Assembly: GCA_049299895.1 (NCBI GenBank)
Contig: JBAQYF010000008.1
Coordinates: forward strand, 1 to 55,031
DNA from: CAIYYO01 sp049299895
GTDB lineage: Archaea > Altiarchaeota > Altiarchaeia > IMC4 > QMZM01
DNA: 55,031 nucleotides
Direction: 5' to 3'
The translations under genes and the position numbers were made by a program. A model generated the notes under the pieces. The model did not search any database. It saw only the letters and a list, made by a program, of their open reading frames with translations, and had not been told where the DNA came from. Numbering within the stretch: the stretch's first letter is position 1; each line of letters starts with the position of its first letter. Positions 48,855 to 55,031 of the stretch are shown piece by piece.

Positions 48855-50333
48855 TCATCTCTTCGCCATAAGAGAATTCAGGCCGTTCACAAGCGCATCC
48901 ACGCTTGCTAAGACTATGTCGGTTCCGGCTCCCTGCGCCGTGACAAGACGGTCTTTACTCTTAAGTTTCACCATGACCTTGACCACCGCATCGGCTCCCC
49001 CGCTGATAGAATCTACGTGATATTCCACGAGATCAAAGGGAAAGTCTTTTGCTGCGTGCTTTATGGCCTTCAGCGCCGCATCAACCGGTCCTGTTCCCAC
49101 AGCGGACTCGACGATCTCTCTCCCATTCAGCGTGAGCTTAACCGATGCCGTTGGAGTAATAGTGTTACCCGCTACCGCGACGAGTTCCTGGACTTTGAGT
49201 GATTTCTCTCTCTTTATCCCCTGGACCGAGTCTGCGATCACTTCAAGATCGGAACTCGTTACGCGTTTCCCTTTGTCGCCCATGTATTTTATCTGCGAGA
49301 ATATTTCTTTGAGCTGTTCGTCTGATACTGTGATCATCTGGTCTTCCAGCATCTTCTTGACGGATTTTGCGCCGACGTGCTTTCCCAGGACGAACGTTCT
49401 CTTCGCTCCCACAAGCTCGGGCTTTATCGCTTCATACGTCTCGGCTTTTTTCAGTATGCCGTCCACGTGTATGCCCGCTTCGTGAGTGAATGCGTTCTCG
49501 CCGACGATCGCTTTGTTCGGCGGTACGGGTATTCCGCAGACCTTTTCCACAAGCTCCGATAACGAAACGAGCTTTTCGGTTTTGACCCCGGTCTCATATC
49601 CGTATCCCAGTTTCAGAGCCATGACTGCCTCCTCAAGGGAAGTATTGCCCGCTCTTTCTCCCAGGCCGTTCACCGCAACGTCGATGACGGATGCTCCCGA
49701 CCTAACTGCGCATATCGTATTCGCGGTAGCAAGGCCGAGATCGTCGTGGCAGTGTATTCCTAAAGGGACTTTTGCTTTCTTTACGAGGCATGCGAATATT
49801 TCAGATATCTTGTCGGGCGTCATTATGCCGACGGTATCAGCTACGGTAAATCTGTCTATCCTGCATTCGGTCGCGGTCTTCAAGACGTTTTCCAGGAAAT
49901 CGATATCCGTTCTCGAACCGTCCTCTGTGCACAGGTCGACTATGAGGCCGTGCTCTTTGGAATAGTCTATCGCCGAAACCATCCTTCTCAATAATTCATC
50001 TCTGTCTATCCCAAGCTTGTATTTTATGTGCAGATCCGAAGTCGGAGCTACGAGAAATACCGAATCTACGTCGCACCACAGCGCCTTGTCTATGTCGTCT
50101 TTGACTATGCGCGCAAAGCTGGATATCTCCGCGGAAAGTTTTTCTCCGGCTATCCTTTTGATGCTCTCCATTTCCCCCTGGCTGGTAATCGCCGCTCCCG
50201 CTTCGATTATGTCGACGCCGATGTCGTCGAGGGCTTTTGCTATCTTCAGTTTCTCGTCGGGCAAAAGGGATACGCCCGGAGTCTGTTCGCCGTCTCTCAA
50301 AGTGGTGTCGTGTACCAGTATCTTCTTTGGCAT
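48855..50333 (-). CDS. cimA: (R)-citramalate synthase / alpha-isopropylmalate synthase family
   Basis: This 492-residue protein has the LeuA/CimA catalytic barrel: DTTLRDGEQTPGVSL at the start, GIHCHDDLGLATANT with the metal-binding His pair, VNGLGERAGNTSLEEAV, and a C-terminal LeuA-type allosteric domain. Length and N-terminal sequence are closest in pattern to Methanocaldococcus CimA, which condenses pyruvate and acetyl-CoA toward isoleucine. Isopropylmalate or homocitrate synthase remains possible. Its stop lies next to the decayed DUF434 gene. Confidence 0.88.
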   Translation of the reverse strand: MPKKILVHDTTLRDGEQTPGVSLLPDEKLKIAKALDDIGVDIIEAGAAITSQGEMESIKRIAGEKLSAEISSFARIVKDDIDKALWCDVDSVFLVAPTSDLHIKYKLGIDRDELLRRMVSAIDYSKEHGLIVDLCTEDGSRTDIDFLENVLKTATECRIDRFTVADTVGIMTPDKISEIFACLVKKAKVPLGIHCHDDLGLATANTICAVRSGASVIDVAVNGLGERAGNTSLEEAVMALKLGYGYETGVKTEKLVSLSELVEKVCGIPVPPNKAIVGENAFTHEAGIHVDGILKKAETYEAIKPELVGAKRTFVLGKHVGAKSVKKMLEDQMITVSDEQLKEIFSQIKYMGDKGKRVTSSDLEVIADSVQGIKREKSLKVQELVAVAGNTITPTASVKLTLNGREIVESAVGTGPVDAALKAIKHAAKDFPFDLVEYHVDSISGGADAVVKVMVKLKSKDRLVTAQGAGTDIVLASVDALVNGLNSLMAKR

Positions 50334-50390
50334 TTTGCTTTGCGGAATACTACTATCTTTATTTATCTATGTATACAATTAAATAACAGG

Positions 50391-50543
50391 ATGGCTGCTA
50401 AGAATATGCGTTGCGGAAAGGGGTCGCATGATCCGCTTGAGTTGCGTTTGTGCAGGTTCGAGAAAATGACTGCGGAATTAGAGATACGCATATCTTCTTT
50501 CGGAAAAAAGAAAAGGTCGAAATATTCCAAGAGTGTCAAATGA
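50391..50543 (+). CDS. Small basic hypothetical protein
   Basis: This 50-residue protein (MAAKNMRCGKGSHDPLELRL...) is rich in Lys and Arg at its end (FGKKKRSKYSKSVK). It diverges from cimA. AT-rich DNA (TTTATTTATC and TATACAATTAAATAA) lies upstream and could supply a promoter, while the ribosome-binding site is weak. No domain is recognised; nucleic-acid binding is only a guess from charge. Confidence 0.4.
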   Translation: MAAKNMRCGKGSHDPLELRLCRFEKMTAELEIRISSFGKKKRSKYSKSVK

Positions 50544-50586
50544 TTTTGCAAGTCTGTTTTTTTTTCTCGGAAATTCTTTGATTAAA

Positions 50587-50623
50587 GTTTTTTCCGGCGG
50601 AAAAAACCGATAGTTTTATATAC
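50587..50623 (+). promoter_or_regulatory. Promoter with perfect hairpin upstream of the Lys-rich peptide gene
   Basis: GTTTTTTCC-GGC-GGAAAAAAC (50587-50607) is an exact 9-base inverted repeat. A TATA-like GTTTTATATA follows at 50613-50622. The predicted transcript would start near 50645 and reach the 19-codon gene at 50684 after a short leader. Confidence 0.5.
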
Positions 50624-50683
50624 TACGACAACACATATTCTTATTAATAAAACTTTTTTCTTACAAAAAGGTTTTTCCTAAAA

Positions 50684-50743
50684 ATGGCAGCAAAAAAAAC
50701 AGCTAAGAAGGCAACAACAAAAAAGAAAGCTAAGAAGAAGTAA
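50684..50743 (+). CDS. 19-residue Lys/Ala-rich peptide
   Basis: The frame encodes MAAKKTAKKATTKKKAKKK and stops at TAA. Eleven of 19 residues are Lys. The sequence resembles tails of histone H1-like or other chromatin proteins. It has its own well-formed promoter, an AT-rich leader of about 40 bases, and a T-rich stretch just after the stop that could end transcription, so it looks like a deliberate mini-gene rather than chance. DNA or RNA compaction is inferred from charge only. Confidence 0.55.
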   Translation: MAAKKTAKKATTKKKAKKK

Positions 50744-50784
50744 TTTTTCTTTTTAGCTTCTTTTTATCTTTTCTTTTTTACTAT

Positions 50785-51807
50785 TCAATTTTTTACAATC
50801 CCTTTTTCTGTTATGAATCCGCTTATGTACTTTTTCGGCGTAACGTCAAACGCCGGATTGCGCGCGATGCATCCCTGCGGCGCTATGCGCGTTCCGTCGA
50901 CGAACAATACTTCGTCCTGGCTTCTTTCTTCGACCACCACGTCTTTTGCTTTCAGGCCCGGATCAAAGGTGCTCTCAGGAGCCGCCACATAGAACGGTAT
51001 CCCATTCTCTTTTGCGACGACCGCTTTTTCGTATGTCCCGATCTTGTTGAATACGTCGCCGTCTTTCGTGATGCGGTCCGCTCCGACGATAACAATATCT
51101 ATTTCCCCATTTTTTATAAAGTATCCTGCGGCGTTGTCCGCGATGAGGACGTACGGTACGTCCTCCTGCGAGAGCTCCCAGGCGGTGAGTTTTGCGCCCT
51201 GTAGTCTCGGGCGGGTCTCATCGACGAAAACGCGTATATTCTTTTTGCAGCGGTGAGCGAACCTTATAGGCGAAAGGGCAGTCCCGTAGTCTACGCACGC
51301 AAGGGCCCCCGCATTGCAATGGGTCAGGATGGAGGAGTCCCCGTCGATCAATGTCATTCCAAATTCCCCTATCTTTCTGCATGCCTCTGCGCTCCTGTCT
51401 GCGTATATGCGGCTCTCTTCGGATGCGATGCTCTTTGCATGTTCCGGGGAATCTGCGCGCAGGATCTTTTCCATGACACTATCTGCCGCATAGAAAAGGT
51501 CGTATGCAGTAGGCCGCGCCTTTTTAACCAAGGCAGATGCAGAATACATGTGTTGTATGAATTGTTCCATGCCAGAGCCCTCGTATTCTGAGGCCGCCTG
51601 GGAGATAGCGTATGCGGCGGCGGCACCGATTGCAGGCGCCCCGCGTATCGTCATGTTGCTAATGGCAGATACCGTCTCCCTATAATCCCTTGAGGAATAG
51701 ATAATGAATCTGTGGGGTAGCGCGCGTTGGTCTATCATGTTGACGACTGTTCCGTCCATCCATATTGTCCTGTAGTCTTTTGGTCCTGAAGCGGTTTTTA
51801 TCAGCAT
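50785..51807 (-). CDS. mtnA: Methylthioribose-1-phosphate isomerase
   Basis: This 340-residue protein has MtnA signatures: TIRGAPAIG (53-61), active-site Cys164 in LTHCNAGALA and Asp244 in VGADRITKDG. It turns methylthioribose-1-phosphate into methylthioribulose-1-phosphate, recovering the by-product of polyamine synthesis or AdoMet radical chemistry. The homologous ribose-1,5-bisphosphate isomerase is an alternative, worth noting because AMP phosphorylase is also in the window, but MtnA motifs fit better. It is divergent from ahcY. Confidence 0.88.
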   Translation of the reverse strand: MLIKTASGPKDYRTIWMDGTVVNMIDQRALPHRFIIYSSRDYRETVSAISNMTIRGAPAIGAAAAYAISQAASEYEGSGMEQFIQHMYSASALVKKARPTAYDLFYAADSVMEKILRADSPEHAKSIASEESRIYADRSAEACRKIGEFGMTLIDGDSSILTHCNAGALACVDYGTALSPIRFAHRCKKNIRVFVDETRPRLQGAKLTAWELSQEDVPYVLIADNAAGYFIKNGEIDIVIVGADRITKDGDVFNKIGTYEKAVVAKENGIPFYVAAPESTFDPGLKAKDVVVEERSQDEVLFVDGTRIAPQGCIARNPAFDVTPKKYISGFITEKGIVKN

Positions 51808-51885
51808 TTTTTGTTCACTCCCATTTTTCTTTCGATAAGGACAAGTTATTTATTCTATATAATAAGAATAATATTTAGACTGAAA

Positions 51886-53133
51886 ATGGCTTATAACGTC
51901 AAAGATATAAAACTGGCTGATGCAGGTGCATTAAAGATAGAGTGGGCTGAGGCGCACATGCCCGTTCTCATGGAGATGCGAGAGAGATTCGCCAAAGAAA
52001 AACCCCTGAAGGGCGTACGCGTAGGATTCGCCCTGCACGTGACCAAGGAGACTGCGGCTCTGGTTAGGACGCTGCGGGCGGGAGGAGCGCAGGTAGCTAT
52101 CACCGGATGCAATCCGCTCAGTACGCAGGATGACGTCGCTGCGGCTCTTGCAAAGGAGGGCGTGGACGTTTATGCCTGGAGGGCTGAGACGCGGGAGGAA
52201 TATTACGAGAACATAAACAAGGTCCTGGATCATAAGCCGCAGATAACGGTCGACGACGGGGCAGACCTCATATTCACGATACACAAAGAAAGGACCGATC
52301 TTTTGAAAGACATAAAGGGCGGCTGCGAGGAAACGACCACCGGGATAATCCGGCTGAATGCCATGGAGAAAGACAAAGCGTTGAAATATCCCGTGATGGC
52401 AGTGAACGACGCGGACACCAAGCATTTGTTCGACAACCGCTACGGAACCGGGCAGTCTACTCTTGACGGGATACTGCGGGCGACGAGCATCCTTTTTGCA
52501 GGCAAGAACTTTGTTGTCGCAGGCTATGGGAACTGCGGCCGCGGGGTCGCTCACAACGCCCGGGGAACGGGCGCGAACGTCATCGTTACCGAAGTGAACC
52601 CTGTGCGGGCGCTTGAAGCGGTGATGGACGGATTCCGGGTCATGCCGATGGACAAGGCAGCAGAATTAGGGGACATATTCGTGACTGTAACAGGCGACGT
52701 TGACATCCTCACCGGGAAGCATATCGAGAAGATGAAGAACGGCGCAGTCATTGCCAACTCCGGGCACTTCAATGTAGAGATAAACACCCCTGAACTGGAG
52801 AAACTCTCGAAGGAGAAGAAGAAGATACGCGAGAACGTAGAGAAATACACCCTGAAGAACGGGAAACAGATATACCTCCTCGCTGAAGGACGTCTTGTGA
52901 ATCTTGCCGCTGCCGAAGGGCACCCTAGCGAGGTCATGGATATGAGCTTTGCGAACCAGGCGCTGGCCGTCAAATACCTCAACGAGAACGAACTCTCTGC
53001 AGGGGTCTACAAGATACCAAAAGAGATAGATGAGATGATAGCGCGCCTGAAACTCAAGACCATGGACATAGCCATCGACGAATTGACCGAAAGGCAGAAG
53101 CAATACATCTCCAGCTGGGAAGAAGGAACTTAA
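51886..53133 (+). CDS. ahcY: Adenosylhomocysteinase
   Basis: The 415-residue protein begins MAYNVKDIKLADAGALKIEW. Motifs are EETTTGIIRL, NDADTKHLFDNRYGTGQS, and the NAD site GYGNCGRGVAHNARG. It splits S-adenosylhomocysteine into adenosine and homocysteine, relieving inhibition of methyltransferases. In some methanogens the homolog acts on S-inosylhomocysteine; that cannot be told here. The frame opens at 51811, but Met 51886 gives the usual start and lies behind a TATA-like CTATATAATAAG. Confidence 0.95.
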   Translation: MAYNVKDIKLADAGALKIEWAEAHMPVLMEMRERFAKEKPLKGVRVGFALHVTKETAALVRTLRAGGAQVAITGCNPLSTQDDVAAALAKEGVDVYAWRAETREEYYENINKVLDHKPQITVDDGADLIFTIHKERTDLLKDIKGGCEETTTGIIRLNAMEKDKALKYPVMAVNDADTKHLFDNRYGTGQSTLDGILRATSILFAGKNFVVAGYGNCGRGVAHNARGTGANVIVTEVNPVRALEAVMDGFRVMPMDKAAELGDIFVTVTGDVDILTGKHIEKMKNGAVIANSGHFNVEINTPELEKLSKEKKKIRENVEKYTLKNGKQIYLLAEGRLVNLAAAEGHPSEVMDMSFANQALAVKYLNENELSAGVYKIPKEIDEMIARLKLKTMDIAIDELTERQKQYISSWEEGT

Positions 53134-53170
53134 TTAACAGGAGATTCCAATATTACTCTGATAAGGTGAA

Positions 53171-53734
53171 ATGATGGAAAACAAAAAAATACTGATAGGA
53201 GATTATCTAGGCACGATCGAAGAATTCGTCCCGGGAAAAGGAACATACGCTGAGGACGGGAAAATATATGCCTCCAACATGGGTAAATACGTCGTGGATC
53301 CCGAGAATCACGTTGTATCAGTCGACGGCAAAAACCCGCCCATACTGGAGCGCGGCCAGGTAGTATTCGGGGAAGTACTGGACCTGCGAAAGAATGCGGC
53401 CGTGGTCATAGCAAGAAAACTGCAGGGCCACTCCGGCGAAGTAGACATAAAAACCGGCCTATTCGTCTCAAACATGGCCGACAGCTACGTAGAGAGGCCA
53501 GAGGATGCATTCGCAATCGGCGACATAGTAAAGGGCGTAGTCATAAAGATCGAATTAGGGCTCATCGACATATCCACCAAGGGACCGATGGGCGTCGTAA
53601 AAGCGTTCTGCAGAAGATGCCGCTGCCCCCTGGAAAAATCCGATAAAGGTCCAGGCATGCTCGACTGTCCCTGCTGCGGCAACAAGGAGAAGCGCAAGAT
53701 AGCGGACGACTACGGGAACGTGGCTGACTTATAG
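53171..53734 (+). CDS. csl4: Exosome RNA-binding subunit Csl4
   Basis: This 187-residue protein has an N-terminal domain (IGDYLGTIEEFVPGKGTYAEDG), an S1 RNA-binding domain (GQVVFGEVLDLRKNAAVVIA to IELGLIDIST) and a C-terminal zinc ribbon (CRRC...CPCC), the three parts of archaeal Csl4. It caps the exosome ring and guides RNA into it. AAGGTGAA precedes the ATG at 53171; the next codon is also ATG, so the start may shift by one residue. Confidence 0.93.
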   Translation: MMENKKILIGDYLGTIEEFVPGKGTYAEDGKIYASNMGKYVVDPENHVVSVDGKNPPILERGQVVFGEVLDLRKNAAVVIARKLQGHSGEVDIKTGLFVSNMADSYVERPEDAFAIGDIVKGVVIKIELGLIDISTKGPMGVVKAFCRRCRCPLEKSDKGPGMLDCPCCGNKEKRKIADDYGNVADL

Positions 53735-53742
53735 TTCCGCCA

Positions 53743-53767
53743 TGAAAAACTTTTTCTAAGTTTTTCA
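53743..53767 (+). terminator. Inverted repeat between csl4 and fen1
   Basis: TGAAAAACT (53743-53751) pairs exactly with AGTTTTTCA (53759-53767) around a 7-base loop. It lies just after csl4 and 4 bases before the fen1 ATG, so it may end the csl4 transcript or shape fen1 translation. Confidence 0.4.
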
Positions 53768-53771
53768 AAAA

Positions 53772-54743
53772 ATGGGCGTCAACCTAAAAGACATAATAAA
53801 CTCTGATCCGATCAGCTTTTCGGACCTGAAAGGAAAAGTCATAGCAGTAGACGCCCTGAATTCTCTTTATCAATTCCTCGCCTCCATACGCCAGCAGGAC
53901 GGAACGCCCCTGATGGATTCCAAGAGGCACGTTACTTCTCACTTATCCGGCATCCTGTACCGCACAATACGCCTACTGGAACTGGGTATTAAGCCAGTCT
54001 ACGTTTTCGACGGAAAGCCGCCGCACCTCAAAGGAAGAGAGATAGCCGAAAGAAGCGAGGCAAAGGAAGCGGCTCATTACGAATGGATAAAGGCAAAAGA
54101 GGACGGCAGGATAGAAGACGCCAAGAAATACGCCATGCGCACGTCCCGGCTTACGTCTGAAATGCTCCGCGAATCAAAAGACCTCCTAAAATACATGGGC
54201 ATGCCCTGCATACAGGCGCCGAGCGAAGGAGAAGCGCAATGCGTTCGCATCTGCACGAACGGCGACGCATGGGCCGTCGGAAGCCAGGACTACGACTCAC
54301 TGCTGCTCGGCTCACCCCGGCTGGTGAGAGGCATGACCATGAGCGGGACGATTGAATTGTCGATGATCACACTGGAAAAAGCACTCCTCGAATTAGACCT
54401 AACCAGGGAACAACTCGTAGACCTCGCCATACTGGTAGGAACAGACTTCAACGACGGGATCAAAGGAATAGGCCCCAAGAAAGCGCTTAAAGCAGTAAAA
54501 GAAGGAAAGATGGCGGAACTGCGCGGTCAGGTTGATGGATACGACGAAATAAAAGAAATATTCATGGACCCGGACGTTACCGATGAATACGGGATCGAAT
54601 GGGGGAAACCGGACAGGGGCGCTGCGATCGCTCTATTATGCAAGGAGCATGAATTCTCAGAAGACCGGGTCAATAACGCGTTCAACAACCTGGAGAAATA
54701 CATGAAAGAGTTCTCGCAGAAGGATTTGAGCGCGTGGTTTTAG
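53772..54743 (+). CDS. fen: Flap endonuclease 1
   Basis: This 323-residue protein is archaeal FEN1: metal-binding acidic residues in VIAVDALNSL, YVFDGKPPHLK, APSEGEAQ and SQDYDSLL, and the helix-turn-helix LVGTDFNDGIKGIGPKKALK. The C-terminus ends QKDLSAWF, a PCNA-binding PIP box. It removes 5' flaps in Okazaki fragment maturation and base excision repair. It may share a transcript with csl4. Confidence 0.96.
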   Translation: MGVNLKDIINSDPISFSDLKGKVIAVDALNSLYQFLASIRQQDGTPLMDSKRHVTSHLSGILYRTIRLLELGIKPVYVFDGKPPHLKGREIAERSEAKEAAHYEWIKAKEDGRIEDAKKYAMRTSRLTSEMLRESKDLLKYMGMPCIQAPSEGEAQCVRICTNGDAWAVGSQDYDSLLLGSPRLVRGMTMSGTIELSMITLEKALLELDLTREQLVDLAILVGTDFNDGIKGIGPKKALKAVKEGKMAELRGQVDGYDEIKEIFMDPDVTDEYGIEWGKPDRGAAIALLCKEHEFSEDRVNNAFNNLEKYMKEFSQKDLSAWF

Positions 54744-54931
54744 AGTTTTGTAGTCCGCAAACAAACTTTTAGGCAGAAAGTTGGAAAAGTGGTGTGCTAA
54801 GGCCAGACTGGTTTTTCCTGAAATTATCTCTAGGAAAAACGGGGGTATGTACCCTCATAACTACACGATGTATAATCTGTGGTTTGATTTGTTAGTGTTA
54901 ACTCACCTAAGTTTTCCCTTGTTTTTCCTCA
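54744..54931. other. Non-coding stretch with two hairpins
   Basis: No gene is visible between fen1 and the window-edge fragment. Two exact inverted repeats lie together: GTTTTTCCT (54811-54819) with AGGAAAAAC (54832-54840), and GGGTA-TG-TACCC (54843-54854). An ACA occurs 13 bases later. A small RNA such as an H/ACA guide is possible, but no full H/ACA layout could be built by eye. Confidence 0.3.
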
Positions 54932-55030
54932 TTACATCCTACTTTTTTTTAGTATGCTGTCCTGTATTTTTTCCAGATTTACAGTTGTGGACCAAGTATT
55001 GTCGTTTTCGTTGTCTTTCAAATGGATTTT
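54932..55030 (-). CDS. Possible C-terminal end of a gene cut by the window
   Basis: Read inward from the right edge on the minus strand, 32 codons stay open and end in TAA at 54932-54934. The residues (KIHLKDNENDNTW..., then NLEKIQDSILKKSRM) look like the tail of a real charged protein with a final helix. Too short to identify. Confidence 0.3.
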   Translation of the reverse strand, partial: KIHLKDNENDNTWSTTVNLEKIQDSILKKSRM

Positions 55031-55031
55031 G

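Overview
This is an archaeal chromosome segment. The markers are archaeal ribosomal proteins (S17e, L40e, L15e, L14e), NMD3, the exosome subunit Csl4, MCM, RadA, FEN1, a PINA-type PIN/ATPase, Cbf5, archaeal-type S-adenosylmethionine synthetase and CMP kinase, the archaeal HMG-CoA synthase/thiolase/DUF35 set, tRNAs without encoded CCA and with bulge-helix-bulge introns, and TATA-like promoters. Class III signal peptides, Thr-rich linkers and a split carB gene fit a euryarchaeal or DPANN/Altiarchaeota-like lineage. I cannot fix the phylum from this window.

Bases 1-6200 form an accessory island. It holds a RelE/ParE-type toxin-antitoxin pair, two short leftovers of related toxin genes, a HEPN/MNT pair, a flavodoxin, a DUF234-type ATPase, a YkgJ-like Cys-cluster protein, a Fic protein flanked by a repeated 10-mer, and an acetyltransferase. 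Bases 6200-18500 hold a tandem-duplicated membrane protein, thiME, SppA, S17e, a metallophosphoesterase, an L40e/OB-fold/Cas4-like operon, lipoproteins, an initiator tRNA-Met gene that appears to carry two introns, the N-terminal half of CarB, and a Cys-rich repeat surface protein.

Bases 18500-35000 are information processing and metabolism: presenilin-like protease, MCM interrupted by a 549-residue intein, PINA, the mevalonate-entry operon with its own regulator, a structured non-coding element, a beta-helix/dockerin-like surface protein, MetK, RadA and NMD3, and a beta-propeller-like lipoprotein. Bases 35000-45000 hold PurB, a second NTase/HEPN module with a strikingly periodic operator, a GTPase/DUF2073/Zn-ribbon operon, L15e, L14e, Cbf5, six tRNA genes with a family of downstream palindromic repeats, and a CorA-like protein without the GMN motif. 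Bases 45000-55031 hold AMP phosphorylase, a pilin-like protein, CMP kinase, DapL, a decayed DUF434 gene, citramalate synthase, a 19-residue Lys-rich peptide gene, MtnA, AhcY, Csl4 and FEN1.

Several genes connect. MetK, AhcY and MtnA cover S-adenosylmethionine synthesis and recovery of its by-products. HMG-CoA synthase, thiolase and DUF35 start isoprenoid synthesis for archaeal lipids. DapL and CimA point to lysine/cell-wall and isoleucine biosynthesis, so this is not an obviously auxotrophic symbiont.
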